Positions 1 through 9,679 of a stretch of DNA of 64,000 nucleotides are shown one piece after another. The translations under genes were made by a program, and so were the position numbers. Source of the DNA: Aurantiochytrium sp. KH105 (taxonomy: Eukaryota; Sar; Bigyra; Thraustochytrida; Thraustochytriidae). Numbering within the stretch: the first letter of the stretch is position 1; every line of letters begins with the position of its first letter. The notes beneath the pieces were generated by a model. The model did not search any database. It saw only the letters and a list, made by a program, of their open reading frames with translations, and had not been told where the DNA came from. The stretch is from the NCBI GenBank assembly GCA_003116975.1, contig BGKB01000025.1, forward strand, positions 310,001 through 374,000, read 5' to 3'.

Positions 1-472
1 AGCTTCATGAAGATGGCTGGCCGTCCAGACGAAAACGTCGCACAGTCAAGACCGACAACGACCAGGACGGTATGATGGTAGTAAATGGTTGATTGCGAGC
101 AGGCACGTGGAACGAATCCTCGCGAGCAAACAATTCAATTCACAAATGACGACGACGACGACGAAGAAGAAGAAGAGACTTGCAAGATAATGTACGTGTT
201 TCCTCTGCTACTTCGCCACGCTGGAAACCAAGTTTTGTTTTGATAGCTGGCTGGCTTGGGTGGCTGGCTTGGATGGCCTGGATGGCCTGCCTGGATGGAT
301 GGATGGATGCAAGTGGTCATGTCATTATCCAAGTTGGCGTTTTGCAGCCAGGCGACAAAAGACTGACTGACGAACGAAGGAGCGAACGAGAGCGCGCAGC
401 AGTAACGCAAGCGCGGCGCGCAGGGCAAGGAGGGAGTGGAGTGCAAGGAGGAGAGGAGCAGCGGAAAGAACG
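1..472. other. Non-coding left edge / leader of the mtnA-like gene
   Basis: I see no convincing gene here. The stretch contains short imperfect tandem repeats of TGGCT/GGATGGCC type at about 244-307 and a GAC/GAA-rich run at about 149-176. The last part is probably the promoter and 5' leader of the isomerase gene that starts at 473. Open frames in this stretch are short and low in complexity. Confidence 0.5.
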
Positions 473-1594
473 ATGGACGTCTCGACGCGAGACCGCGCGC
501 TGCGCACGGTGTTCTGGGAGGGCGGAAACGCAAGGTCCGGACACATCAAGCTCATCGACCAGCCGAAGCTGCCGCTGGCACTGGAGCACGTGACGTGCGA
601 GACGGTGGACGGCGCGTGCGCGTGCATTCGCGACATGGTGATCCGCGGAGCGCCGGCCATTGGCGCAATGGCAGGGTACGCGATGGTGCTGGCAGCCAGA
701 GACTGCGACGCTTCGGCCTCGGTTGCTACACGCGTGGAAACCCTTCGCGCGGCCAAAGCCAAGCTCGACGCCTCGCGGCCAACGGCGGTGAACCTGATGT
801 GGGCGACGCGGCGCATGGTGGAGCTGACGGAGGCGACGGACGCGTCAGAAGACCTTGCAGAGGTAATTCTCCGCGAGGCCGAAGCCCTTGCGGACGAGGA
901 TGTGGCCATCAACATTGCCATGGCCAAACATGGCGCCGAGGTGGTGCAGCAGGGAGCCAACATTTTGCACATTTGCAACACGGGCTGTCTGGCCACGGTC
1001 GACGTCGGCACGGCACTGGGCGTCATTTACGAGAGCTTCCATCAGGGCAAGGACATCCACGCCTGGGTTTGCGAGACGCGGCCACGTCTCCAAGGTGCGC
1101 GACTTTCGGCGTGGGAGCTCATGCGCGAGAAGGTGCCCATGCATTTGATTGCTGACAGCGCGGCCGGACTGCTCATGCACCGCGGCAAGGTGGATGTTGT
1201 TTTGTATGGAGCTGACCGTATCGCGGCGGACGGCTGGGTCGCCAACAAGATTGGTTCGCTGCCAGTTTCGATCGTAGCGCGCGAGCACGGCATCCCCGTT
1301 TACGTTGTGGCGCCGACGTCAACGATCGACCTCGAGGTGGCGACGGGCGCCGACATTCCCATTGAGGAGCGTGGTGCCGAGGAGGTGACCTCGCTCATGG
1401 GCGGCAACCGCACGGCGCCTGAGGGTGTCCAAGTGTTCAACCCGGCCTTTGACGTGGTGAACCCCAAGTACATTACCGGCATTGTCACGGAGCACGGCAT
1501 TTGCTACCCTCCTTTTACTAAGAGCTTGCGAGCTGTGAAGGAGACGGCAGAGAAGGCCATTCGCGCACGCTGGAGCTCTGCTGGGGCCAAGTGA
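473..1594 (+). CDS. mtnA: Methylthioribose-1-phosphate isomerase (MtnA/MRI1)
   Basis: 373 residues, the usual length for MtnA. The enzyme converts 5-methylthioribose-1-phosphate to methylthioribulose-1-phosphate in the cytosolic methionine salvage pathway. Family motifs appear in order: RGAPAIG near residue 60, SRPTAVNLMW near 100, NTGCLAT with the catalytic cysteine at C172, ETRPRLQGARL, and GADRIAADG with the catalytic aspartate at D248, followed by NKIGS and APTSTID. The related eIF2B regulatory subunits lack this Cys/Asp pair, so the call is the isomerase and not an eIF2B subunit. The N-terminus (VFWEGG, LIDQPKLPL) looks closer to bacterial MtnA than to animal MRI1. The ATG at 473 follows purine-rich leader sequence. 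No intron is seen. Non-coding DNA of 2.7 kb separates it from HMG-CoA synthase downstream. Confidence 0.95.
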   Translation: MDVSTRDRALRTVFWEGGNARSGHIKLIDQPKLPLALEHVTCETVDGACACIRDMVIRGAPAIGAMAGYAMVLAARDCDASASVATRVETLRAAKAKLDASRPTAVNLMWATRRMVELTEATDASEDLAEVILREAEALADEDVAINIAMAKHGAEVVQQGANILHICNTGCLATVDVGTALGVIYESFHQGKDIHAWVCETRPRLQGARLSAWELMREKVPMHLIADSAAGLLMHRGKVDVVLYGADRIAADGWVANKIGSLPVSIVAREHGIPVYVVAPTSTIDLEVATGADIPIEERGAEEVTSLMGGNRTAPEGVQVFNPAFDVVNPKYITGIVTEHGICYPPFTKSLRAVKETAEKAIRARWSSAGAK

Positions 1595-4202
1595 TTTTAT
1601 TCTGACGTGTAGCGGATAGATAAGCTGCTCGATTTTCTCTTCTTCTTCTTCTTCTTCCTTGTCCTTTTGATCATGCATGAGCATTTCTGTGTGTAAATGC
1701 GCGTGCGTGCGTGCGTGTGCACAGTGTTCGTTCGAGTGCGTCTTGCGCTTGCGTTGCCTTAGCGCGTGGACGCCTTTCTTGCCTTTACTCACAGGTCCGT
1801 CACCACCGATCTCGATCACCTCTCAAGTCAGGAGTCAAGTCGAGGCAAAAAGCCGCGCGAAAGCGATTGCGCCTTCTCTTCTCAAGTCCGTCCGTCGAAA
1901 CATTAGAGTCGCGACCATTTATCGACATCAATTCGCGACCTTTTCGCCACAACAGGAGCCGACAAGCAGCTTCGTTCGTCCAGCCCGAGAAAGTCTTGCT
2001 GCCTTCCTTCCTTCCTTCCTTCCTTTCCTTCGGGCCACACTGCGCTCGCAAGCGTAGCAGCAGCAGCTGCAGGCTCTCTCTGATCTGACCAACCGACAGT
2101 GGACCCGGTCCGCCTGACGATAGTCGCAGTCGCATCCTTGGTGATCCGCGAACGAACGTTTTGCATTCGCAATCGACCGCGGTTTTGCCCCATCTCCTGA
2201 TCCTGCTACTACACGTATGCGCTCGGCGCCTGCTGCCAGAACGGATGTAAAGAAACCTACAAAGGGGGAAGGAGCGAGTCCAGCGCGGAGGAAGAAGATA
2301 CCAAAAGGTGTCAGATCTCGACGGAATGATGACGCCACCGTGTGCACGGTAAGGCAGTCTAGGCCTTGGCCCGGCCTGGGTCTACTCACGAAGGTTGACG
2401 TATACGCGTCGCAGGCAGGCATGCGAGGAGACCTTTGAGCGGGTGAGAGTCAGATGCGCTGAGATGGCTCCGGAGCCCTCGGCGAAGAAGCGGTAGCTGC
2501 AGGAGCAAGTCACCTCGTCTCATCATCTCATCTTGTCACCTCGTCTCGTCTCATCTCGTGTCTCAACTCTCACGTCTGGCGCCTCGGGCAAGTTCTCGAC
2601 GGCTGGCTCGTCAGCCGAGCTCGACGCGACCGACAGCCTGCCGTGCCAGACGACTGCGATGCGAGCTGCGGCTTCTTCTCCACGTTGGCCGTGTTTTCTA
2701 CGGGCGGCGACCATCGTCCATCCATCTCTCCGTCCACGACGATGCTCTCGAGCTGCGGCCTCCGTCGGCCACTTCGCGGAGCCTCGACCGGGAGCCTCGC
2801 TCGGCCGAGTCCGCCTGCCGCGCGAGGCCGGCCAGCTCAGCTCCACGGTCCCGTGCCCGCCTGCGCAAGCGGCTGCGGCTTCGGCACGGGCACAGGCTTG
2901 CTCGCTCGCTCTCGAGTCGGTGTGAGTGAGGTGTGTGCGCGTGTGAGAGCGAGCTCGGCGCGCGCGACGGCGACGAGGCGCGCAACTGCGGCGGCCGGGC
3001 TGGGCAGAAGGGGCACTTGGGCTGGCCGATCGAGGGAGGCTGCGTTGTGCTTTCTGTGCTGATTTGTTCAGGCCGGCGCCGACAATGTGCAGAGCGGCCG
3101 CGTCACTGCTGCCTTGGCGAGCGCGTGGGTGAGCGAGTGTGTGGGGCAGCGGCATCATGAAGCATGCATGCATGCATGCATGGGATGACATGCCGGTGGT
3201 GTAAGCACGCACGGCTCTAGCGAACTGGCTGTAGCTGTAGCTGTAGCTGTAGCTAGCTAGTTGGTTTTGTCCAGTAGGCAGCGAGCTAGCAGCAGCAGCG
3301 CACGTCGTGATGGTGACGCCTTCATTTTTTATTTTATTTTTTAAGGGCGTCACTTTGACTTTGTCGATCATCCACCATCTACCTCCGAGTCCCTCGCAGG
3401 CATGCTTGCTCACTTTACATGCATGCATAGGATAGATAATCTATTCCAATCCACTCCAAGCCAAGCCAAGCCAAGACAAGCCATTCCGATGATGCCTGCC
3501 GCTCTAGACAACGATGAACCCATGCAGACATCTGCAATGAATGCACAGACAGACCCGACAGGACGCACGAGGCTCGCCGAGGCCACGCCACGCCTCCTCA
3601 TCACCGATCGACTCGGAACGATCGATCGAACGAATTGATCGCGCGATACTGCCGCTTCGGCGATGATTGCGCCGACGCGCACGCACGCACGCACGCACAG
3701 CAGCGGGCAAGCGCCCCAAGAACCCCCGCTCCCGCGGCCTCCGGGAAAGAAACCCGGCCTCGCCTCGCCTCGCGGGTCTCGCTGCCACGCGCCGAGGCGC
3801 GGCGGCGGCGGCGGGGCTGCGCGCGCGCGCGTGCGAGCGCGAGCGCGCGCGCGGGCGGGCGAGCGGGCGGGGCGAGAGAGAGGAGCGGCGGCCTCTCGTG
3901 CGGGCGGCGCGGCGTGCCCTGCCTGCTCCTGGAAGCGGGCGCTGCTTGCCGCTGGTGAGTGAGTCGTGTTGGCGCCTGCCGCGCACTGGTAGCGCGGGGC
4001 GTAGGAGGAGACTAGGAGGAGGGCGGGGAGGAGGGCGGGGATGATGGCATCATCATTGACGCCGCGAACCGCGAGGCGCGGCAGAGGCGACCGAGCTCGC
4101 AAGCAAGCAGAGGCAAGCAAGCAGACAAGCAGCAGACGCCAGCGAGCGGCAGCAAACCCCAAACCGCCAAGCAGCAGCAGCAGAGGAGCACAGCCAGCCA
4201 GC

Positions 4203-4239
<37 letters not shown>

Positions 4240-4261
4240 GCACAGCCAGCAAGCAAGCAAG
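1595..4261. other. Long non-coding stretch between mtnA and HMG-CoA synthase
   Basis: I found no gene here that I can support. It holds several simple repeats: CTTC tetranucleotides (2002-2030), ATGC tetranucleotides (about 3162-3182), GCTGTA hexanucleotides (about 3228-3254) and GCAC repeats near 3685. A very GC-rich CpG-dense block at about 3720-3960 is followed by a good donor-like GTGAGT at 3955, so the HMG-CoA synthase leader may contain an intron, but I cannot place an acceptor. A 73-codon frame at 2217-2438 is basic and unconvincing. Confidence 0.5.
4204..4239 (+). repeat. (CAG)n microsatellite in HMG-CoA synthase leader
   Basis: About twelve uninterrupted CAG/AGC units end roughly 22 bp before the HMG-CoA synthase start codon, flanked by looser AAGCAAGCAGCC repeats from about 4095. 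It lies in the presumed 5' UTR and is not translated in the HMGCS frame. Confidence 0.9.
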
Positions 4262-5719
4262 ATGGCGCGCAACGTGGGTATCGTGGCCTCGGACTGCTAC
4301 TTTCCGTCGACGTACGTCGCGCAGGAGGACCTCGAGCAGTACGATGGCATCGCCGCCGGCAAGTACACCAAGGGCCTCGGCCAGACGAACATGGCCTTCG
4401 TCGGCGCCGGTGAGGACATCAACAGCATGTGCATGTCCGCGCTCAGCAACCTCATGGACAAGTACGGCCTGAACTACAACGACATCGGACGCCTCGAAGT
4501 CGGTACCGAGACCATCATTGACAAGTCCAAGTCCACCAAGACCTCGCTCATGTCCCTCTTCACCGAGTCCGGCAACAGTGACGTCCTCGGCATCACCAAC
4601 GTGAACGCCTGCTACGGTGGCACCTCGGCCCTCTTCAACACCATCGACTGGGTCGAGTCCAGCGCCTGGGACGGCCGCTATGGTGTCGTTCTCTGCGGTG
4701 ACATCGCCGTCTACGAGAAGGGCCCCGCCCGCCCCACTGGTGGTGCCGGTGTCGTCGCCCTCCTCGTCGGCCCCAACGCCCCGCTCACCTTCGAGAACAA
4801 GCTCCGCTCGTCGCACTTCGAGGATGCCTATGACTTTTACAAGCCCTTCCTCAGCAGCGAGTACCCCGCCGTCGACGGCCACCTCTCCAACTCGTGCTAC
4901 CTTCGCGCTGTCGACCGCTGCTACAACCTGTACACCAAGAAGTTCAAGGAGGCTTACGGTGAGGACTTTGATGTCTTCGGCAACAGCCCCGGCAAGGCCC
5001 AGCACGCCCTCTTCCACCAGCCGTACACCAAGCTCGTGCAGAAGAGCTACGCCCGCCTCATGTACAACGACGCCAAGCGCGGCGGCGACATTGTTGGCGA
5101 CAGCGAGATCCTCAAGGAGATCGCCGCCGAGTTCGGCGAGGTCGATGACGTCGCCTCGTACACGGACCGCGCTCTTGACAAGAAGTGCGTGACCGCCTCG
5201 GCTGATGCCTACAACGAGCGCGTCTTCCCCTACACCATTGCCGGCCGCAACCTCGGCAACTCGTACACCGGCTCGCTCTACTTTGGCCTCCTCAGCCTGA
5301 TCGCCCAGTCCGACAAGCTCGCCAAGAAGGACGACCGCGTCCTCATGTTCAGCTACGGCTCCGGTCTCGCGGCCACCATGTTCTCGGCCAAGATCGAGGG
5401 CTCCCTCGAGGAGCAGCGCACCACCTGTAACCTTTTGGCTCGCCTCGACGACCGCGTCAAGGCCACGCCCGAGCAGTTCACCGAGGCCCTCGAGATGCGC
5501 GAGCAGTTCTACACCGCCACTGACTTCGAGTTCCCCTCGGTCAACGACACCAAGCTCGCCCCGCACCCGGGTTCCTTCAGCCTCGCCGGCGTCGACAGCA
5601 TGGGCCGCCGCGCCTACACCCGCTCGCAGTCCAGCGTTGCCGAGGCCGCCTCATCGCGGGCCTTTTCCACCAACGTGCGTGCCATGCGTCTTGCCCGCCG
5701 TGCCCTCCTCCGCCGGTAA
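4262..5719 (+). CDS. HMGCS: Hydroxymethylglutaryl-CoA synthase
   Basis: 485 residues, close to eukaryotic HMG-CoA synthases. It condenses acetyl-CoA with acetoacetyl-CoA to HMG-CoA in the cytosolic mevalonate pathway that feeds sterols and isoprenoids. The catalytic residues are all visible: E83 in VGTETIIDKSKS, nucleophile C117 in NVNACYGGT, and H252 in FHQPYTKLVQKS. Also present are the GDIAVYEKGPARPTGGAG segment and the GSGLAATMFS glycine loop. There is no N-terminal transit peptide: the protein starts directly at the first beta-strand. After the conserved GSFSLAGVDSMGRRAYTR segment there is an unusual Ala/Ser/Arg-rich tail of about 30 residues ending RRALLRR. Codon use is strongly biased to C-ending codons, as expected for high expression, and this produces a long spurious antisense frame. 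No intron is seen. Confidence 0.97.
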   Translation: MARNVGIVASDCYFPSTYVAQEDLEQYDGIAAGKYTKGLGQTNMAFVGAGEDINSMCMSALSNLMDKYGLNYNDIGRLEVGTETIIDKSKSTKTSLMSLFTESGNSDVLGITNVNACYGGTSALFNTIDWVESSAWDGRYGVVLCGDIAVYEKGPARPTGGAGVVALLVGPNAPLTFENKLRSSHFEDAYDFYKPFLSSEYPAVDGHLSNSCYLRAVDRCYNLYTKKFKEAYGEDFDVFGNSPGKAQHALFHQPYTKLVQKSYARLMYNDAKRGGDIVGDSEILKEIAAEFGEVDDVASYTDRALDKKCVTASADAYNERVFPYTIAGRNLGNSYTGSLYFGLLSLIAQSDKLAKKDDRVLMFSYGSGLAATMFSAKIEGSLEEQRTTCNLLARLDDRVKATPEQFTEALEMREQFYTATDFEFPSVNDTKLAPHPGSFSLAGVDSMGRRAYTRSQSSVAEAASSRAFSTNVRAMRLARRALLRR

Positions 5720-6655
5720 AGTATACGTAGTAAGTAATATGTTTGTCCACTGCACTGTTTCCAGCGTCTCTTTGTTTTTGTCTTTTTCGCGGGCGGGTCC
5801 TTTGCGCACCTGTACCGCGGAAGTTGTGGTGGAAGCTCCTCGTGCGGACGCGCCAACCACTTTCCCTTCTTGTCCCCAAAAGCTGTAAACTCGTCAAGGA
5901 AATTACATGGGAATCTTTCTCAATGCTTATAAACACATTGCTTGCAGCAATGGAGAGAGAGAGAGGAAGCACCTACTTCCACTTGATTACGCGACGTTAC
6001 ATGAAGCATGTATTCCTTTGCGTCTATTCAGAGATTTGTCACAAGAGACATCAGCTACGACTCTCTTATATACCACAGAAAAAAAAAAAACGGCTTGCTA
6101 CTTGACACCCACTGCCAATGAAGCCAAAAGCATTGTGTTCCTCCAAACATCACGTTCTTTGCTATTTTTTTCAAGTTAAAATTCAAAAGGATCTCAAGAG
6201 CATTGATTTTCATGTGTGTGATGGTCAGTTGCAGGTGTAGTTGCAAAATACCCACCAAAAGACATTTCTTGGCACTTGACAGCTAACCACGAATGAGCAC
6301 CACTGGATATCACGTCATATAGCTACATGTCAATTTTAGTAACCAAGGCAGGAGAGAGCAACCAATCGAAGAGGGAGCAGGAAACAACAACAAAAACCTT
6401 TTGACGTGGAAAAAATTCAACATATGGGGCACCTCGAACGGCGCGAGAGAGGTGAGAGAGTGAGAAAAGGAACGAGCAATCACGCACACACGCGTTCTCG
6501 GGAAAAAGTGGCCGACCAATAATCCAGCGAGCTGCCATGCGGGCGGCGAAAAAGGCTGGCATCCATTAAGTAAAAAAAGTAAGACGGAAAGGAATTGCCA
6601 TTATGGTACCTGGATGTGGCCACACTCACTGCAGACAAAGATCGTACCGCGCTGA
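5720..6655. other. Convergent intergenic region
   Basis: This is the 3' flank shared by HMG-CoA synthase (+) and the RhoGEF gene (-). It is more AT-rich than the coding DNA, with A-runs near 6080 and 6570. Short frames such as 5743-6105 and 6323-6562 resemble nothing I know. Missing 3' exons of the RhoGEF gene could lie here, but I could not identify a PH domain in any frame. Confidence 0.5.
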
Positions 6656-8578
6656 CTACCTCATCTTGTGATTACGAAAAGATGCCGGCAAATTGGGATC
6701 CTCGCCAACGAGCTTCATGACACGCTCATGCTTACGAATGGCCTCGTTAATGGTATCAGCAACGGCACGCACATTCTCTGCCGACTCTTCAAGCATAATG
6801 TGACACGGATCGTCCGCAGCTGTCGCCTTGATGAGCTCCTCGAGCAAGAGCTTGTATCGAGGCACACGTTGAATTGGCATAATGAGAATGGACTCCAGCG
6901 TCTGACCGCGAAGGGTTTCCGACTGCGAGGAGACCTCCTGCCAAATCTCCAAAAAGTTCTTGTTGCGGTCTCCGCTCTGCAAGAGACTGCCCATGCGACG
7001 CAGAGGCCGCGAGTTGCCCGGCGAGTCCGACACGCTGAGACGCGCTTCGCGGAGCAAATTCATGGCCGTCGAATGGTTGACGGCGTACGGCGCAAAGACG
7101 TCGAGCTGCTGCGCAATCTCCACAAACACGCGGCTCACAAGCTCGATGCGAGAGATCCCGGTCTTGGGCTGCACGCGGACCAATGTCACAACCTCGAGAT
7201 CCGAAAGGAGATTGCTCGAAACGTCGGCGACGCGCTCAAGGCGCGCGCCAAAAATGTGCTCAATGTGATCAGCCGTGAGCCCAAGATTCTTTTGCGCACC
7301 GGGATCCTCGGCGATGAGCTTGATGCGGTTCACATACAAGGTCAAAAGGTCATTGAGCGACTTGTTGAAGGTGACCTCAGTATCTGCAATTTCGTTCACA
7401 ACGCGATCCACCTTGGTTTGCGGCTGCTCCTCCCCGCCTTCAGGGTTCGAAAGTGTAATGTGAACCTCGTGCTCCAAGGGCTCGGGCAGAATGCCTTCTT
7501 TAAGACGCGCAAACCATCCGAGCTCCGAGCTCCCTGTGAGAAGCATGTACTCGAGTTGGTCACTCCACTTTGGCGGCAGCATGAAATACTTGCGTTGAAT
7601 GGCCAGCGCGATCTCCTCAAACGGGTAATTCTCAAAAAGAAGCTCCACGCGGCTCACACGTCTGGGGTCGCGCCACTGGTAAAAGACGCGCAGCTGCTTC
7701 ATGCGCTTCTCCATGAGCGGACTCGGTCTGTTTGACCCACGCCCCTTTCGCGAGGGTCTCGGCGGCGTCACCGGCATGGTGGCCATTTGCGAGGGGCTCC
7801 CCAGACCAGGCGGCGGCGGCGTCGACGGGCTGCCGCGAAGAGACAGGCGGTTCAGACCGTTCCGCAAAGACCTGCGCAGACGCTCGCCCTTGCCCTCCTT
7901 GGGCCGAAAGCCCAGCGGGTGCTCTGACACAGGGGCGGCGACGCGCCCAAAGATAATCTCTGTCTCTTGGATAAGCATATCCATAATGGCTGCTGAGGCC
8001 GACGTTTGGCTCGCAATCAATGAGGTCCCATCCGTCGTCGCGAATCGAGCAGGCAGCAGCAAAAAGGGCCCGACAAGGCAAGCAATGTCTGTGGCGCTGC
8101 ACGAGGTGTCGCGGACAAAAGCGCAAAATTCGGCGAGGACACGGAAGCGCATCCTCGGGATGCGATCGAGCATGGGACCCAGAATATGCGCCACGGCGAC
8201 GGGCTCGCTTGCCTCGGACACACTCGTCAGGGCGCTCAGCACCTCGCTGGCGACGCGGTCCGGCACGACCCTCGGCCAGCACTCGGTCAGGATGATGCGG
8301 ACCATGTTGATCCACGTGCCCGCCGTGTACCCGGCGAAAAAGGTCCGCATCTCTCGGAGCGTCAGGTCCCCGTGCAGGTTTAGGTTATCGAGGACGCTGG
8401 ACATGAGCGAGTTCACCACGGTGCGGTCCGTCTCATCGCCTTCGAGGATGAGGTCTGCGGCCTGCGGGTCGAGTTCCCTCAGCAGCGCGAGGATCGTCGG
8501 CACCAGCGGCAGCAGTCTCCCCATCTGCGGGCCCGTCAGGTAGTCGCGGGCCTCGACCTGGTTGCCTTGGCGGTTCAT
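6656..8578 (-). CDS. Rho guanine nucleotide exchange factor (DH domain) with GAP-like N-terminus
   Basis: 640 residues. A DH (RhoGEF) domain fills about 391-620: helix CR1 is around VVNEIADTEVTFNKSLNDLL and the signature CR3 helix is SILIMPIQRVPRYKLLLEEL (563-582). DH domains catalyse GDP/GTP exchange on Rho-family GTPases. Residues 20-176 look like the C-terminal half of a RhoGAP fold, ending in SATDIACLVGPFLLLP, which parallels the N-x-M...La-x-vfgP helix of RhoGAPs. The front half with the arginine finger is not visible, so GAP activity is doubtful. Residues 225-290 are basic, Ser/Pro-rich and probably disordered. No PH domain follows the DH domain. The last codons read ATG AGG TAG, which could equally be an exon end with an AG|GTAG donor, so the 3' end is uncertain. 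The ATG at 8578 is the first in frame. Confidence 0.82.
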   Translation of the reverse strand: MNRQGNQVEARDYLTGPQMGRLLPLVPTILALLRELDPQAADLILEGDETDRTVVNSLMSSVLDNLNLHGDLTLREMRTFFAGYTAGTWINMVRIILTECWPRVVPDRVASEVLSALTSVSEASEPVAVAHILGPMLDRIPRMRFRVLAEFCAFVRDTSCSATDIACLVGPFLLLPARFATTDGTSLIASQTSASAAIMDMLIQETEIIFGRVAAPVSEHPLGFRPKEGKGERLRRSLRNGLNRLSLRGSPSTPPPPGLGSPSQMATMPVTPPRPSRKGRGSNRPSPLMEKRMKQLRVFYQWRDPRRVSRVELLFENYPFEEIALAIQRKYFMLPPKWSDQLEYMLLTGSSELGWFARLKEGILPEPLEHEVHITLSNPEGGEEQPQTKVDRVVNEIADTEVTFNKSLNDLLTLYVNRIKLIAEDPGAQKNLGLTADHIEHIFGARLERVADVSSNLLSDLEVVTLVRVQPKTGISRIELVSRVFVEIAQQLDVFAPYAVNHSTAMNLLREARLSVSDSPGNSRPLRRMGSLLQSGDRNKNFLEIWQEVSSQSETLRGQTLESILIMPIQRVPRYKLLLEELIKATAADDPCHIMLEESAENVRAVADTINEAIRKHERVMKLVGEDPNLPASFRNHKMR

Positions 8579-9679
8579 GGTGCTCGCTCGCTCGCTCGCT
8601 TGTTAATCAATATCAATCAATCGATGCCACGGACCGAGCGGGGTCTGTCTCGCCGCGTCGAGGGCGGGCGGGTCGGCGGGCGGAGCGCAGGGCCTGCGGG
8701 CTCGAAGGCCCGGCGGCGCGTCTGCTGCAAGGGCTCGCCCGCGTCGCCGGCCTGGCCGCGTCGCGTCAATGTCTGCGGCGGCACGTGCTTTCTTTCTTTC
8801 TTTTACTCGCTCGCTCTCCCTCGCTCGCGCGCCGCGCGGGTGCGCGCGCGGCGCGGGCGCGCGGCGGCGCGGCGGGGCGGCGGGTGGCGCGGGCGCGGGC
8901 GGGCGCGAGGCTGCGCGGCGCGGCGCGGCGCGGCGCGTGGCGGCGCGGGTCGGAGGACGAGGGATGAGGAGGAGGCGAAACGGGACTGCGAGCGCGCACA
9001 CGCCGCCGCACGTGCCTGCGAATAGTCGACTTGGCGGCGGCGCCTTCAAGTGGAGAAAAGTCGCGAAGCCCACTCTTTGTGGTTTGCATAACCCACTTGC
9101 CAGGACGCGCCCGGGTCCGGGAGCGCATCGAACATTTTTTTTTCAATTTGAGAAGAAAAAAAATTAAATTAGGCCTACCTCTTGTTTTTGTGGTTTGCAG
9201 ACCCCGAGGGAGGTCTTCGGGCGCGACGCCGAGAGCGCCCACGTGCTGGAGCTGCTGGCCGAATGAGGGGCACGACTTGGGCGGGAGCACGATGTGCGAC
9301 AGAGGGAGGAGAGGGAGAGGGAGGTAGAAGTGGAGGTGGATGGAATGCACGCGCTAGAGCGTGAGAAGTTCGTGATGTCAAGCGGGAGAGGGTTCGGGAC
9401 CGATGAAGAACTCGTTGAAAATGAAAATGAAAATGAAGAAGAAGAAGAAAAAGAAGAAGAGCAACAACAGGCAGGATGCCAGCAACGCGAACATGCAAAT
9501 GTATAATCTTAGATGATAAACAAGCAAGACGGGGGGAATAGAAAGAGCTGAAAAACAAACGGCGATGACATCTTCTGGGCAGGGACTGGGTCGCACATAA
9601 ATTTCCGGGGCCTGGAGCTTGCGCTTCTGAACATGTGGGAGAAGAATGAAAAGGAAAAGAGAACGAAAAATGGAGAGAG
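8579..9679. other. GC-rich intergenic region with an orphan exon-like segment
   Basis: The first 500 bp is an extremely CpG-rich promoter-like block upstream of the RhoGEF gene, followed by low-complexity AG-rich DNA (9290-9475). At 9181-9266 a pyrimidine-rich tract ending TGGTTTGCAG is followed by a 22-codon in-frame segment ending in TGA, which could be a terminal exon. I see no matching upstream exon. Long frames in this stretch are Arg/Ala low-complexity and rejected. Confidence 0.4.

Noticed and set aside
2523-3428. 301-codon minus-strand frame
   Set aside because: Arg/Ala/Ser-rich, crosses the GTAGCT and ATGC microsatellites, with no motif or hydrophobic pattern.
3410-5566. 718-codon minus-strand open frame overlapping HMG-CoA synthase
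   Set aside because: It is antisense to a clearly identified gene with strong third-position C bias, which removes stops from the opposite strand. It has no domain, and its end is Arg/Ala/Leu low complexity.
6601-6650. Minus-strand GTIFVCSECGHIQVP, a zinc-ribbon-like peptide just after the RhoGEF stop
   Set aside because: It is in a different frame, only 15 residues before a stop, and any intron linking it would be about 31 nt; treated as chance.
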